Positions 53,501 through 58,113 of a stretch of 64,000 nt of DNA are shown in pieces. The stretch is taken from contig OX291543.1 in assembly GCA_946406115.1 (NCBI GenBank), positions 23,710,815 through 23,774,814 of the forward strand. Direction: 5' to 3'. Position 1 is the stretch's first letter; the number at the start of each line of letters is the position of its first letter. Under the pieces are notes generated by a model. It had not been told where the DNA came from, did not search any database, and was given only the letters and a program-made list of their open reading frames with translations. This stretch comes from Apoda limacodes (taxonomy: Eukaryota; Arthropoda; Insecta; Lepidoptera; Limacodidae). A program made the translations under genes and the position numbers.

Positions 53501-56500
53501 GTTTCTACCGTTTTGGGTTTCGAATTAGCAACAGCCGGAGTTATATCTGCTCTTCCATACCTTGCGAGATTAATCTTTGCTGCCATATTTGGTACCATAG
53601 GCGATTACATCGTCCTCAAGAAATTAATGAACACGACAAATATAAGGAAATTCTTCTGTCTCTTCTCGCATATTATTCCTGGGGTTTTGTTGGTGTTGTT
53701 GGTATACGCTGGGTGTTCAGCTGCCTTGGCAGTGACCTTGATTACATTGTCGATGGGAGTCAACGGTGCCACAACACTGACAAATTTACAAAACCATCAA
53801 GATCTTGCCCCGAATTATGCAGGCACTTTGTATGGAATTGCAAACGCTGTGGGAAGTACAGCAGGATTTGTCACGCCAATGATTACAGCGTATTTTACAA
53901 AAAATGGGGTAAGGCACCTTCACTCAATAAAAAAACTGGTTGCCTGTAAAGTCGGTATACGGGCGAAAGTTTTACGTGACAATGATTTTATGTCTGTCTC
54001 TCTCGCTCTTAGGCGGGCGCGTGCCTCTCACTCGCTCTCATTGTGAGCGCATAACGTGAGCGGAGCGTAACGCAGTTTCTTGAAGTGTCACCCGGCAAAC
54101 CAATTTATAAGACGTTGTCACGTCAAAAGGTTTTATTATAATACCATTATTAGGTTGTCACTATATTGAAATGCTTTATACAGTCATAACAAACAACATA
54201 ATCGTTTCAAACAATTAGTCTGTTACAGTTTAACTACTGAAAATTGACAAATAATGTTTTTTTTATTTATACACTTGTAAATATCTGAACAGTAGTATTG
54301 TTTTAAATACTACCTTATATTATTCAATACACATTAAGATTTGTATAATAAAGACTGAAAGGTTCCATGGCATATGAATTATTGCGAATCCGATAAACTT
54401 GTGTACAGATTTTGTGCAAAATATTTTTCGTTAAAATGTTTTATAAAGCTTAATTTTTTTATTATTTAGAATACATGGTTGATAATGATAAGTTAAGCGA
54501 GGTACACAACATTGAAGTAGGTATTTGACAGTAAAAGAAACTTTGCTTTCCGATTAAAATTATATATATTAATATAAGCCAAGTGTTAAACTTTTATTGT
54601 ATTCTTTTAAATTTTGTAAGTGCATTATGTATTATTTTGTTCAAATCAAATTAAATCAAACAATATTTATTCAAATAGGTTTCCGAGATCACTTTTGAAT
54701 CGTTGATACAATGTAAACAATGTTAATTTCTGCCAAAAAGAGCTGACAAGAAGTTTTATTTAAAGTAATAATACAATACTTTGATAATCAGCTAACAAGT
54801 ATACAATATATATTGAAACACTTAGTAGGTAATATAAATAAGTAAGTAAGCTACTAAAAACAAAGTCAAACACATGTCAATTATTATTTTTTTGTGTTCA
54901 TGTAGCATAGGGGGCGCACCATGTGAAGCGTCAAATATCGTTAATTGTGTGGAGGAATACAGATATTTAAGTATCCCGATATTTAATAGTACTAGTGCCA
55001 TCATAATTACATTCTTGCACAATCATATGTATACATATACTTAAAACTATCCATATACTATCCATGAATATAATATAATATTTTTTCCTAATCAGCATCA
55101 AACGTCCCACTAGGGATCCCAGTGCGGATTGTGGACTTCACATACTCCTTTTTTTTTGACGTATATAGATTTCCTCACGATAGCGATGTTTTCCTTCACC
55201 GAAAAGTGTTGTGAATAATTAATTTACTTGAGGTATTAAAAAAAATACTTATCGGTACACGTCAGGGCTCGAACCTCCGCCACTCAGGACGTAAAGTGAA
55301 ATGGAAAACCCTCGGCCACCATTAACTTAATATACTAATAATAAATATTATAAATGTGAAATTAACTCTGTCTTTTATCTCTTCACGCTCAAACCTTTGA
55401 ATTGATTTAGATGAAATATGGATGGAGATAGTTTGAGTCCCGAGGAAGGACATAGAATAGTTATTATCCCGAAACATTCAAAATTTTCCACAGTAATAAC
55501 TATAACCGAGCGTAAACGAACTATAGCTTGCTGTAGCAAATTTCATTAGTATAATTAAGGAGTTGTAAGAATCCCACGCCGATCACTAAATTTAAGGCGC
55601 GTGGGGCCGCTGGCAAAATTCATTAATTACCAGCTATCCCATTAATATTATAGATGCGAAAATTTGGATTTTCGGTTGTTTGTTACTCAATCATGCTTCA
55701 ATCACTTGATGGATCGGGAACCGTTGAACCGATTAAGATAAAATTTGGTATAGAGATTTTAGTCCCGAGGAAGGACATAGGCTAGTTTTCATCCCCGAAA
55801 ATTCAAAAGTTTTACTCAACCCTGCCACAATAGAGCATTCAATTGAGCTAATTTTGCACAGACAGAGTTGAAAATATGGAGAAGGACATAGGCTATTCTT
55901 CATCCCAGAAAATTTAAAAGTTCCGGCGGTAATAACTATAACGTTTGTTACTCAACCCTGCTACAATGGAGCTGATGCTCTTTGAATTTAGGCAATTTTG
56001 TACAGAGGTAGTTGAACATATGGAGAAGGACATAGGCTTTTTTCATCCCGGAATATTCAGAAGTTTCCGCGGGAGTAACTATAACCGAATTCCACGAACG
56101 AACCATAACTGCAGTTATAGCTTGCTATAGCAAACTTTTTTAGTATGATCAAGGAGTTGCCGTACGAATCCCACGCCGATAATCAAATTTATGGCAGGCG
56201 GAGCCGCTGACAAAACTAGTATGATGATAACGCGTTTTGAGTGGCGAAAGGTTTATTACAGTTTTAGTATTATTAAATGTTATAGATGTGTACAGGAAAT
56301 ATTACCTTAAGGCCGTAGTCTAAGTTCATTTCTAAGTATAAGTACAGAGGTATTATTAATATCTTACAGAATGGTTTTGAGCAGTGGCGACCAGTTTTCT
56401 ACTTGGGAGCAGGAGTGTACATAGTGTCAGCTATAATTTTTATATTCCTTGGAACTGGAGTCACCCAACATTGGAATTTCCCAAAAGATGACCCAACTGG

Positions 56501-56576
56501 TGATAAGCACGACAAAAAGAACGGTGAACTTAATTTAAAAGAATTGAAAGACACTCCACAGAATGTCATAACTTGA
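8483..56576 (+). CDS. SLC17-family transporter (phosphate/sialin-like MFS), gene 1, seven coding exons
   Basis: A twelve-helix major-facilitator carrier of the SLC17 type (anion/phosphate-sodium or proton symport; substrate not predictable). Coding exons: 8483-8510, 35875-36001, 42824-42941, 48156-48398, 51155-51460, 53387-53908 and 56370-56576. Every junction is GT-AG and all phases agree, giving 516 residues, the usual family length. Residues 33-35 carry the family's R-x-N in helix 1 (MLRVNMSINLIAM). Residues 40-91 form an extracellular loop with N-x-S/T sequons. Residues 123-133 (GGMAAEHYGPR) are the MFS loop 2-3 motif. GFTYPALHVLVARWAPP begins helix 4. The C-terminus is a basic cytosolic tail. 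Exon 1 is the least certain part because its intron is 27 kb. A paralogue follows 3.3 kb downstream. Confidence 0.8.
9425..9742. repeat. Helitron-like / lepidopteran dispersed repeat
   Basis: Runs from 'gccagcggctctgtccgccc' to 'cacatttataatattaagtagg'. The same family recurs reversed at 18990-19305, in part at 20835-21005 and several times at 55335-56220. Those copies end in 'gccgctgacaaa..CTAG', as non-autonomous Helitron 3' ends do. Confidence 0.55.
9915..10034 (+). pseudogene. Short coding remnant resembling a recombinase core-binding segment
   Basis: An open frame ends at TAA 10032-10034 and encodes YEDISLTPEELRQQVSNAEL followed by SFLPEKSREKYLKAYELF. 'LPEKSRE.Y..AY..F' resembles the start of tyrosine-recombinase-like proteins of insect mobile elements. 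An AATAAA follows at about 10064. The frame is closed upstream by TAG at 9912-9914, after a polypyrimidine tract and AG, so a terminal exon of an unknown gene is also possible. Confidence 0.35.
10216..11325. repeat. 'GGCCAAGTGCC ... GGTTCCGT' dispersed repeat region
   Basis: Begins 'aaaaccggccaagtgccggttgg' and ends 'gggttccgttttttgccatctggctacggaacc', with 'gacagacagacatgacg' inside. These are the landmarks of an abundant lepidopteran repeat family. 'aatcttaatgcggttca...catctacttacca' near 10685 recurs as 'aatcttaatgtggttca...' near 11172, so two copies or an internal duplication are present. Confidence 0.55.
11790..12165 (-). repeat. Jockey-type LINE 3' fragment, minus strand
   Basis: Contains 'caagcttacggtccgcctgatgg', 'gcctatggacgcttgcaacacc' and 'gcgttcgcgggaggaagtttct', identical landmarks to the 45.9-46.2 kb copy. 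Frames are broken. Confidence 0.7.
12166..13399. other. Repeat-rich intronic stretch
   Basis: The motif 'gaaaaacattgtgtgtaa' occurs near 12171 and again as 'gaaaaacattgtgtgtga' near 12652. A 70-residue frame at 13215-13427 has no recognisable domain. Confidence 0.3.
13400..13600. repeat. ~61-bp tandem repeat, about 3.3 copies
   Basis: Units starting 'ttctcgaccactaaaa' (13400), 'ttctcgaccactaaaa' (13461), 'ttcacgaccgtcaaaa' (13522) and 'ttcgcgaccatctttt' (13585) are spaced 61, 61 and 63 bp apart. Other 'cgaccA/ggtcg' motifs are scattered from 12.68 to 14.13 kb. Confidence 0.7.
13566..13595. repeat. 30-bp near-perfect palindrome
   Basis: 'atggtcgtcaactga' is followed immediately by 'tcagttcgcgaccat'; only one base pair position per arm fails to match. 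It lies at the end of the 61-bp repeat array. Confidence 0.8.
14110..14235. repeat. Dispersed repeat related to 12190-12280
   Basis: 'gtacagaaattacaagcttgagtcattaa' here resembles 'gtacagaaattataatctcgagtcattaa' at 12198. Both are followed by 'cttaggctttt/tttctca' and 'gttagtaatt'. Confidence 0.5.
15310..15500 (-). repeat. RTE-type LINE 3' coding fragment
   Basis: 'ctcctctgcctttcgcatccagccaccatcgg...' parallels 7555-7600. Same family, minus strand, decayed. Confidence 0.5.
16005..16745 (+). pseudogene. CR1/Jockey-type LINE reverse transcriptase C-terminal remnant
   Basis: Plus-strand translation shows QGSILGLLLFLIYINNIQEV, then HLTLNADDTCL (the ADD catalytic block), then AQQDLNKLSWFLCKLLT and KTDYIIFKAKN. 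Frames are shifted and stopped. It ends near 'aatgccaaataaagtctttc' (AATAAA at 16736-16741). 5'-truncated and inactive. Confidence 0.7.
16866..17064. mobile_element. Foldback element with ~60-bp inverted arms
   Basis: The left arm (16866-16925; 'ggggagggcaaaatggaagg') is the reverse complement, with few mismatches, of the right arm (17001-17064; '...ccttccatcttgccctccctgcccc'). The spacer is about 75 bp. The arms are purine/pyrimidine-biased, unlike the flanks. Confidence 0.75.
17211..17440. repeat. Two tandem copies of a 'gagtcggactcgcg' repeat segment
   Basis: 'gcgagtcggactcgcggaataagg' (17222) recurs as 'gcaagtcggactcgcgcaataagg' (17354), and 'atgcacacgccggg' occurs at 17287 and 17407. 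It derives from the abundant 'GAGTCCGACTCGC' repeat family. Confidence 0.6.
17855..18540 (-). repeat. GTTCCGTACCC-type dispersed repeat, minus, diverged
   Basis: Contains 'gtacggagcccttagtgcgcgagtctgac' near 17868, 'aaactcacgtttgttgtat' near 18348 and 'ggacggacggacagcggagcctcagtaa' near 18478. It ends 'aggtacgaaaccctaaaa', the family's other end. Confidence 0.65.
18990..19305. repeat. Helitron-like repeat ending in CTAG
   Basis: Related to 9425-9742 in reverse. Ends 'agggcgggcgcagccgctgacaaagtctag|ta', a CTAG preceded by a short GC-rich hairpin as in non-autonomous Helitrons. Confidence 0.55.
19722..20025 (+). repeat. tRNA-derived SINE, nearly complete
   Basis: The head 'ggtggcccagtggtctcgat' (A-box-like) and 'gggggttcaagcccggc' (B-box, GGTTCAAGCC) resemble a tRNA. 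The body has 'ggaaaacatcgtgaggaaacc', 'ccgcactgggtccgcg' and the tail 'gccccagcagtggggacg'. Reversed partial copies occur at 3785-3905 and 55085-55320. Confidence 0.8.
20835..21005. repeat. Helitron-like repeat fragment
   Basis: 'tatactagactgctccagcggttcagcccgccc...' then 'ctatagctaaagctataattcgtttaagctcc', same family as 9425-9742. Confidence 0.5.
21990..22140 (+). repeat. Jockey-type LINE 3' tail, plus strand
   Basis: 'acagtatggggttcttcatgttattag' through 'ggaccgtaagcttgtttgccacctt'. The tail carries a small internal duplication, 'cgcctgagcacgcctgagtg'. Confidence 0.7.
24486..25005. repeat. 65-bp minisatellite, 8 copies
   Basis: Unit starts at 24486, 24551, 24616, 24681, 24746, 24811, 24876 and 24941, all exactly 65 bp apart. 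The core 'ttggacattgaattccgctc' with 'gattgagccctaaacaatat' is shared. Central units differ at only a few positions. The array contains no spacers unlike one another, so it is not CRISPR-like. Confidence 0.9.
25734..25768. repeat. Perfect 13-bp-stem hairpin
   Basis: 'gcaagttcaaaat' and 'attttgaacttgc' are exact reverse complements around a 9-base loop. No poly-T run or gene end is adjacent. Confidence 0.8.
27090..29525. repeat. GTTCCGTACCC repeat split by a LINE
   Basis: The left piece ends 'gtgccgtacccaaa' (27100-27113). The right piece begins 'gggtaattagcggaacccta' (about 29130) and runs to 'cttcgtgcgcgagtccgactgg' (29521). In the intact copy at 31205 these halves are contiguous, so the intervening LINE inserted into this repeat. 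Confidence 0.75.
27114..29128 (-). pseudogene. CR1/Jockey-group LINE, ORF2 remnant, minus strand
   Basis: Minus-strand frames in order: 28884-28495 (SPKHTKDFLGITFHLLK; LTPLLKKGDETELGNYRPLS), 28464-28183 (QQHGFQKGKSIVSAATDL; GIFVDLSKAFDMVDHKLL), 28190-27987 (KQGVPQGSILGPLLFLLFIN) and 27820-27371 (the post-RT region, KFLGHTLDENLNW ... RVVRIICREAIDAHCLPLFK). These are RT blocks in order but broken by frameshifts; the YADD region is out of frame. The 3' end, at left, carries a short tandem tail (ATTGT-type on the plus strand), as CR1-like elements do. Upstream coding remnants reach about 29120. Confidence 0.8.
29645..29728. mobile_element. MITE-like element, short copy
   Basis: Inverted ends 'gtgcaacaatatt' and 'aaatttgttgcac'; contains 'gacactagcgacc' as in the 8084-8202 copy. 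Confidence 0.6.
30378..30540 (-). repeat. tRNA-headed SINE, minus strand, copy A
   Basis: 'gcgggaatcgaacccacaccctctgc' is the reverse complement of a B-box (GGTTCGATTCCCGC); 'aactaggctgcgagggag' is the head. Related copies at 52395-52915 and 59460-59725. Confidence 0.75.
30785..30870 (+). repeat. tRNA-like SINE head
   Basis: 'gtggtgtgatcaataggcgctgcgactg...' then 'cctatggttcaaatctcgc', where GGTTCAAATC is a B-box. Too diverged and flanked by nothing to be a working tRNA. Confidence 0.45.
31205..31615 (+). repeat. GTTCCGTACCC ... GAGTCCGACTCG dispersed repeat, near-complete copy
   Basis: Starts 'tagggttccgtacccaaagg' and ends 'cttcgtgcgcgagtccgactcgct', with 'ggctgtatctcatgaaccgcg' and 'catacaacaaacgtgat' inside. 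The 3' half contains a duplicated segment around 'caacaaacgtgat' (31387 and 31538). No protein-coding capacity. Confidence 0.8.
31690..31950 (-). pseudogene. Tc1/mariner-type transposase fragment, decayed
   Basis: The minus strand shows RPRCGRPRHIDATQRRFM (a GRPR hook between helix-turn-helix halves). After a frameshift it reads TVRRVLHIKGLHHRKPAKKP, a standard Tc1-family N-terminal DNA-binding segment, then stops. No DDE/D catalytic domain or terminal inverted repeats were found. Confidence 0.75.
32460..32550 (-). repeat. tRNA-like SINE head, minus strand
   Basis: 'gagatacgaatccacaacctgcattgc...' and '...tatccactaggctacggatacg' have the reverse-complement B-box and A-box spacing of a tRNA-derived SINE. 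Confidence 0.45.
32770..32970 (+). repeat. Jockey-type LINE 3' tail, plus strand
   Basis: 'cccgtgaacgctttggttttggaatgagctcc' through 'ggcggaccgtaaacttgtttgccacctta'. Confidence 0.7.
33030..33225. repeat. 'gcgataaatcgatctagctagg' repeat, copy 1
   Basis: Shares 'gcgataaatcgatctagctagg', 'caatagatggcgttg' and 'aaacgaac..agttcggtc' with 59045-59280; part of the family is also at 60480-60625. 'caacactaaagctatttgacaatatatggtg' is repeated once internally. Confidence 0.65.
34371..34580. mobile_element. MITE with ~45-bp terminal inverted repeats
   Basis: The left end 'tatagcacggacgcgaagca' is an exact reverse complement of the right end, and matching continues for about 25 more bases with a few mismatches. 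210 bp, no coding frame of significance, TA at both tips, as Tc1-related MITEs have. Confidence 0.8.
35099..35250. mobile_element. Foldback element with nested hairpins
   Basis: The left arm 'atcactgacctctatagtcg' (from 35102) pairs with the right arm ending near 35243 ('cgactatactagaggtcagt'). The arms are about 42 bp with one small insertion. An inner 'aactgac...gtcagtt' forms a second stem. Confidence 0.75.
35365..35760. repeat. Two adjacent duplications (79 bp x2, 120 bp x2)
   Basis: 'ggtatgggta' through 'taatgccacg' is repeated with period 79 (35365, 35444). 'tttagtatctggcgattatg' through 'aagtaaataaa' is repeated with period 120 (35521, 35641). They end about 115 bp before the transporter's exon 2. 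Confidence 0.75.
35875..36001 (+). CDS. SLC17 gene 1, exon 2 (transmembrane helix 1)
   Basis: Encodes QIPVRLNLWVMIFTSCWVAY and MLRVNMSINLIAMVPQSAANS. Acceptor 'gttccag'; donor 'ctctag|gtaagt'. Two bases (AG) of the last codon carry over and are completed by C from exon 3 (Ser). A second in-frame acceptor lies 12 bp inside (after 35886). The Arg-Val-Asn in helix 1 is the SLC17 signature. Confidence 0.85.
36095..36590. repeat. Dispersed repeat with Helitron-type end
   Basis: 'ctggtctgactgactcagcaac' and 'agatgaaattttgtagataag' recur elsewhere in the window in diverged form. 'aactagattttgcccgcggtttcacc' (36559-36584) is, on the minus strand, a GC hairpin followed by CTAG, the typical 3' end of lepidopteran non-autonomous Helitrons. 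Confidence 0.5.
37014..37592 (-). pseudogene. CXC/TCR-type cysteine-rich protein, C-terminal part, one nonsense codon
   Basis: A single minus-strand frame from about 37592 to the stop at 37014 reads LTLVGERFLIALYGCNKDDS, SLPPTQDAARFHSLRVYH, stop, then VQSWLGRYQNPEDWGWKK and CRCKGNCGSMCGCRKAGLKC followed by more cysteines. The pattern C-x-C-x3-C-x3-C-x-C-x6-C is Tesmin/TSO1-like. Similar sequences are common in arthropod genomes, probably mobile-element-encoded. One TAG (about 37350) sits where CAG (Gln) would be expected, and the N-terminal part is missing. It lies antisense in intron 2 of the transporter. Confidence 0.7.
37960..38460 (+). repeat. GTTCCGT-type dispersed repeat, second subfamily, copy 1
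   Basis: 'ctgtcaagacctttgtactc', 'tatcaagttgaaattatat', 'tcaagcttctaagtcaatgcaa' and the end 'ggcgagtccgacacgcacttggctag' match the order in the copy at 38530-38965. Confidence 0.7.
38530..38965 (+). repeat. GTTCCGT-type dispersed repeat, second subfamily, copy 2
   Basis: 'tagggttccgtaccttaaaatg' to 'gagccagactcgcacttggccagtttttt'. Head-to-tail with the copy just upstream. No coding capacity. Confidence 0.8.
39213..39262. repeat. Two back-to-back palindromes
   Basis: 39240-39262 is a perfect 11-bp-arm palindrome with a single central C ('ttaattaagac' / 'gtcttaattaa'). Immediately upstream, 'gacacg' and 'cgtgtgtc' form another short stem. Confidence 0.75.
39490..39722 (+). repeat. Jockey-type LINE 3' tail, plus strand
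   Basis: 'ggactacaatatggggttcttcaagaaagaag' through 'ggcggatgttagcttgtttaccacctcagtgg'. Confidence 0.65.
40500..41290. other. Unassigned intronic stretch
   Basis: Somewhat less AT-rich than its surroundings. 'caagaatgcaggc' (40530) and 'gcctgcattcttg' (40591) form a 13-bp inverted repeat around about 48 bp. No recognised coding content. Confidence 0.35.
41310..42530 (+). pseudogene. RTE-type LINE remnant (endonuclease, linker and C-terminal pieces; RT core lost)
   Basis: Plus-strand pieces in order: LGQRNRRGRQLVDFTEKEGL and FFKKPPYRK (endonuclease), DYTLNRQLSKAIRRDIRHFN and EEAIERIGGSKVFSRDLSQL (linker before RT), and near 42300-42470 the WAGH(I) and R(P)PTR(W)TDD-like C-terminal block. The reverse-transcriptase core between the last two is deleted. 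Many stops; inactive. Confidence 0.75.
41897..41943. repeat. Perfect 19-bp-stem hairpin
   Basis: 'ctggtcgaaactgtccaag' and 'cttggacagtttcgaccag' pair exactly around a 9-base loop. It lies inside the RTE remnant. One arm resembles 7160-7180 in the other putative LINE fragment. Confidence 0.9.
42824..42941 (+). CDS. SLC17 gene 1, exon 3 (extracellular loop 1)
   Basis: After completing Ser52, encodes SHSQCGTTETSQLQNSTFED then NSWNFNSSEARKANETKK. It is hydrophilic, with sequons NST, NSS and NET, as expected for the glycosylated loop between helices 1 and 2 in SLC17 proteins. Acceptor 'ttcttaccag|c'; donor 'aaaaag|gtattt', phase 0. Both phases match the neighbouring exons. Confidence 0.85.
43020..44880. 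other. Intron 3 segment, no gene seen
   Basis: AT-rich. The part at 43630-44180 is noticeably richer in GC and may be transposon-derived, but neither strand gives motifs I recognise. Confidence 0.35.
44885..44970 (-). repeat. tRNA-like SINE head, minus strand
   Basis: 'tgtacggggatcgaacctacgtc' is the reverse complement of a B-box (GGTTCGATCCCC); 'gagccaccaggaca' is the A-box side. Confidence 0.5.
45340..45690. repeat. Repeat with two diverged 'GATCAGATTA...ATCTGACGCGCT' modules
   Basis: 'atcgtcagattatgagacag...taggacataaagat...ttaatctgacgcgcttaagtat' (45378-45454) parallels 'acgatcagattaacatac...taggacattgatg...tatctgacgcgctcgagtat' (45602-45672). The offset is about 220 bp. Non-coding. Confidence 0.6.
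45910..47210 (-). pseudogene. Jockey-type LINE ORF2 C-terminal half, best copy in the window
   Basis: Minus strand, 47210 to 45910. GVPQGSLLSPTLFLLHINDM and WYADDSTRDAYYTGNANIPR (intact YADD), then VVEEKRGELVSQIETSLSKV and NPTKTQVCAFTA. After an inserted tail (46548-46665) it continues with LLLYKSQVQPHMECC, DSVQRRAVRIVDDSKLT, RRDFASLCVFYRLYNGLCSE and NFLPRTLELWNELPAKIFF. It is 5'-truncated upstream of the RT palm and broken by frameshifts. The last stretch is the source consensus for the many short tails in the window. It lies antisense in intron 3 of the transporter. Confidence 0.85.
46548..46665 (+). repeat. Retroelement 3' tail nested in the Jockey-type LINE
   Basis: 'gacgattcaaaagtgattgtaaaatccttatttgaataaacc' with AATAAA, then (TTTGAC)n and a poly(A) of 14 or so. 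It interrupts the LINE frame at 46548-46665. The same tail occurs reversed at 52575-52670 and 54640-54715. Confidence 0.7.
48156..48398 (+). CDS. SLC17 gene 1, exon 4 (helices 2-3)
   Basis: Encodes 81 residues from IPGGGSFDWSSKEQGMILGS to VIRFFLGVAG. Holds helix 2, the MFS loop 2-3 signature GGMAAEHYGPR, and helix 3. Acceptor 'attttcag'; donor 'gctggg|gtaagt'; phase 0 at both ends. FDWSSKEQG corresponds to the family's F-x-W-x3-x-Q-G entry into helix 2. Confidence 0.95.
48435..48665 (-). repeat. Jockey-type LINE 3' tail, minus strand
   Basis: 'aagtttacattccgccggttgg' through 'gtatgcgggggaaaggttctctgaaa', colinear with 45.91-46.11 kb. It lies 37 bp after the exon 4 donor. Confidence 0.7.
49490..49835. 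mobile_element. Large foldback element (~346 bp) in intron 4
   Basis: The outer arms 'ggcatatctacctgtcc' and 'gtaggtatgcc' pair. So do 'cagccagtgatg' with 'catcactggccg', 'ttattcgatagaataaatta' with 'taatttattctatcgattac', and 'aacgtaagtgatata' with 'tatatcacttacgtg'. Almost the whole element can fold on itself. Non-coding. A GTTCCGT-type repeat end abuts it at 49415. Confidence 0.75.
50250..50672 (-). repeat. GTTCCGTACCC dispersed repeat, minus strand, near-complete
   Basis: 'ggccaagtgagagtcggactcgcgcacgaagg' through 'cagcggagtcttagtaatag' to 'atgggtacggaaccctaaa'. It includes (GGAC)n at about 50588-50612. Confidence 0.8.
51155..51460 (+). CDS. SLC17 gene 1, exon 5 (helices 4-6 and start of central loop)
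   Basis: Encodes 102 residues. GFTYPALHVLVARWAPPAEK leads into helix 4; GGILGTVITWSLTGPLIQKF is helix 5; FYMPACVTFLWCGLWWYLV is helix 6. Then TPTDHPRISEAEKKYI is the family's 'P..HP.IS..E..YI' start of the cytosolic loop. Acceptor 'gtttccag'; donor 'tctaaa|gtaagt'; phase 0. The ATG at 51101 upstream lies in the intron and is not the start. Confidence 0.95.
51657..51685. repeat. Perfect 10-bp-stem hairpin
   Basis: 'agcttgcgac' and 'gtcgcaagct' around 'ttcgtatgc'. Confidence 0.75.
51890..51975 (+). repeat. 'GTTCCGT..CTACGGAACC' repeat end
   Basis: 'gcagacggacatgacgcatctttaaggattccgtttttgcaatttggctacggaacc' parallels 11270-11325 (compared in short blocks). Confidence 0.6.
52395..52915 (-). repeat. 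tRNA-headed SINE, minus strand, copy B, interrupted by a LINE tail
   Basis: 'cacacagcgccgcctggccc' and 'accagacaacggatacaaatac' at left and 'gcgggaatcgaacccacaccctctgc' at right are as in 59460-59725. Between them, 52575-52800 holds the unrelated '(GTCAAA)n atggtttattcaaattagg' LINE tail in minus orientation. Confidence 0.75.
53387..53908 (+). CDS. SLC17 gene 1, exon 6 (helices 7-11)
   Basis: Encodes 174 residues. GLPPLRYIVTSVPFLAMIAL opens helix 7. LPYLARLIFAAIFGTIGDYI carries the second-half loop 8-9 motif. Further on, QNHQDLAPNYAGTLYGIANA (the SLC17 'H.DIAP.YAG.L.GI.N' signature) and GFVTPMITAYFTKNG follow. Acceptor 'tattttcag'; donor 'aatggg|gtaagg'; phase 0. A second overlapping frame (53335-53949) is a shadow. 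Confidence 0.95.
53990..54080. other. GC-richer patch in intron 6
   Basis: 'ctctcgctcttaggcgggcgcgtgcctctcactcgctctcattgtgagcgc' stands out in base composition. It is probably repeat-derived; no function assigned. Confidence 0.3.
54640..54760 (-). repeat. LINE 3' tail, minus strand
   Basis: 'atcaaattaaatcaaacaatatttattcaaatagg' and 'gatcacttttgaatcgttgat', the same tail as at 46548-46640 in reverse. Confidence 0.65.
54780..55075 (-). repeat. Non-coding dispersed repeat, copy 2 of 2 (inverted)
   Basis: Reverse complement of 5745-6010 over about 270 bp, including 'agcatagggggcgcaccatgtgaag' and 'cttgcacaatcatatgtatacatat'. Confidence 0.7.
55085..55320 (-). repeat. tRNA-derived SINE, minus strand, near-complete
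   Basis: 'gatcccagtgcggattgtgg', 'ttcctcacgatagcgatgttttcctt' and 'ggctcgaacctccgcc' (reverse B-box) match 19722-20025 in opposite orientation. Confidence 0.75.
55335..56220. repeat. Cluster of Helitron-like repeat units
   Basis: Several diverged units share 'aggacataggctattcttcatccc', 'cgaacgaaccataa..tatagcttgctatagcaaa' and 'cccacgccgat..aaattt..ggcg..gccgctgacaaa'. The last ends at 'ctgacaaaactag|tatg', a CTAG tip. Confidence 0.65.
56370..56576 (+). CDS. SLC17 gene 1, last exon (helix 12 and tail)
   Basis: Encodes NGFEQWRPVFYLGAGVYIVS and AIIFIFLGTGVTQHWNFPKD, then a charged tail ending KELKDTPQNVIT and TGA (56574-56576). W-R-x-V-F-x-x-x-A/G-x-V is the usual SLC17 helix 12 start and 'QHWN' follows the helix. 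Acceptor 'atcttacag', phase 0 start. Confidence 0.95.
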   Translation, partial: NGFEQWRPVFYLGAGVYIVSAIIFIFLGTGVTQHWNFPKDDPTGDKHDKKNGELNLKELKDTPQNVIT

Positions 56577-57006
56577 ATAGATAATATTTATTGACTTAGG
56601 AACCACACTGCGCAGTATTAACTAATTTTATAAGTTTTTCTCCTAAATTATTGTAAGTAATAGTTATGATGGTGAATATTTTTTATTATTAATTTTAAGA
56701 CCTTGTCCAGAAAGGGCGAATTAGCCACGATTCCCCTTTTACGTGCAATTACTGCCCCTAACCTAGTCAACGTTTCGGCGGTTTGGCTATTCGTTATTAC
56801 CTGACCAAATAAGGAGGATGCAGATTGCTTGGCAAGGTTACATGAAAAGTATTTACTTGTTTGGTCAGATAGCGACTTTCTATGCTATCAACATTAGTGT
56901 AAACGGCAAATTCGCTCTTCTGTATAAGGTCTAGGTAATTATATGTAATCTATAGTTTTGCAGCTGCTATTTTAATATAATGGACTCTTCTTTCTGTATT
57001 GTAAAT

Positions 57007-57012
57007 AATAAA
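57007..57012 (+). terminator. Poly(A) signal of SLC17 gene 1
   Basis: AATAAA 431 bp after the stop codon, followed by T-rich sequence; several later AT-rich look-alikes exist, so the exact site is unproven. Confidence 0.5.
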
Positions 57013-58113
57013 TTGACTTATTTAATATTTTTAAATTCACAAATATTTTTTTTGTGTATAATTTCTTAGATCTCAAAATTTTGTCAACATAATCTTTCGA
57101 TTCCTAAAATAAGTATGTATTTTATAATAGTATATATTATTTTGTGATAGGAATGGTGCCAGAATATAACTTAAGATTATTATATTATATATAGGTATTA
57201 TATTAGTATATTATAAAATAATTAACTGGTTTAAAATAAACATTGAATGAATTTTACTGTATTGACATATCTATGTTTTAAAAATACGTAACTCTATGGT
57301 ACGATCACAGACCATTTATATAGAAGTGACAGGTGAGTTTTATTGATTGATATTTCTTAAACTGACTATTAATTATTTTAAGGTAGATACTTATTTATTT
57401 TCAGATTTATTTCAGAAATAATATTTAAAAATGTTTATATGTGTGTATATGTTAGGTAGGTACCTTACCAGAGAATAAAAGTAGATAATGATATTTGTCA
57501 CAAAGAAGCATATAAAATTTAAGTAAATTGTTTTAATTTAAGAATTAATAAATTTATTGATTCAAATAATAATGTTTGTCAAAATAATTAATTGATTAAA
57601 TTAAATATGAAACTATTATATCTATTGGTCATATGTATTGCAATAATGACAAGTTACTTACATTGGTATTGGTATTTTTAATAATTTAAGAAATACAAAA
57701 TATGCACTAGTTGAAAAATAGATTTGACTTTGAGCACTTTACACAAACCTACATAATTTTTTATTTAAAAAAATATATATTCGGTCAGTTATTACACATT
57801 TTCATTAACATATGTAAGTATATATATTATGAGATAAGTAAGTGAATATAAGGTTATTGTAAAAAAAAGGATGTTTCAGATTCTCTTAAGTTTTCAATAT
57901 AGGAAGAAATTACATGACAAGTTATCTTAATACATATTTTATTTCTGTAACTATCATTTTTAAAACAATTTACTGTAGGTATGTATTTAAATGTAATAAA
58001 GCATGTGTTAATCTTTTAATATTTATTAATATTAATTTAGTTAATAAATTGATTTTGTGCTATAGATTTGACAAAATAAATAAGAAAATAAAAGTATTGG
58101 TCTCAAACAGTAA
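57013..58113. other. Very AT-rich spacer between the two transporters
   Basis: No exon, repeat head or motif recognised; only low-complexity AT sequence and chance frames. Confidence 0.5.

Noticed and set aside
53335..53949. 204-residue plus frame overlapping exon 6 of the transporter
   Set aside because: Shadow frame. The other register spells clear SLC17 helices and signature motifs between proper splice sites.
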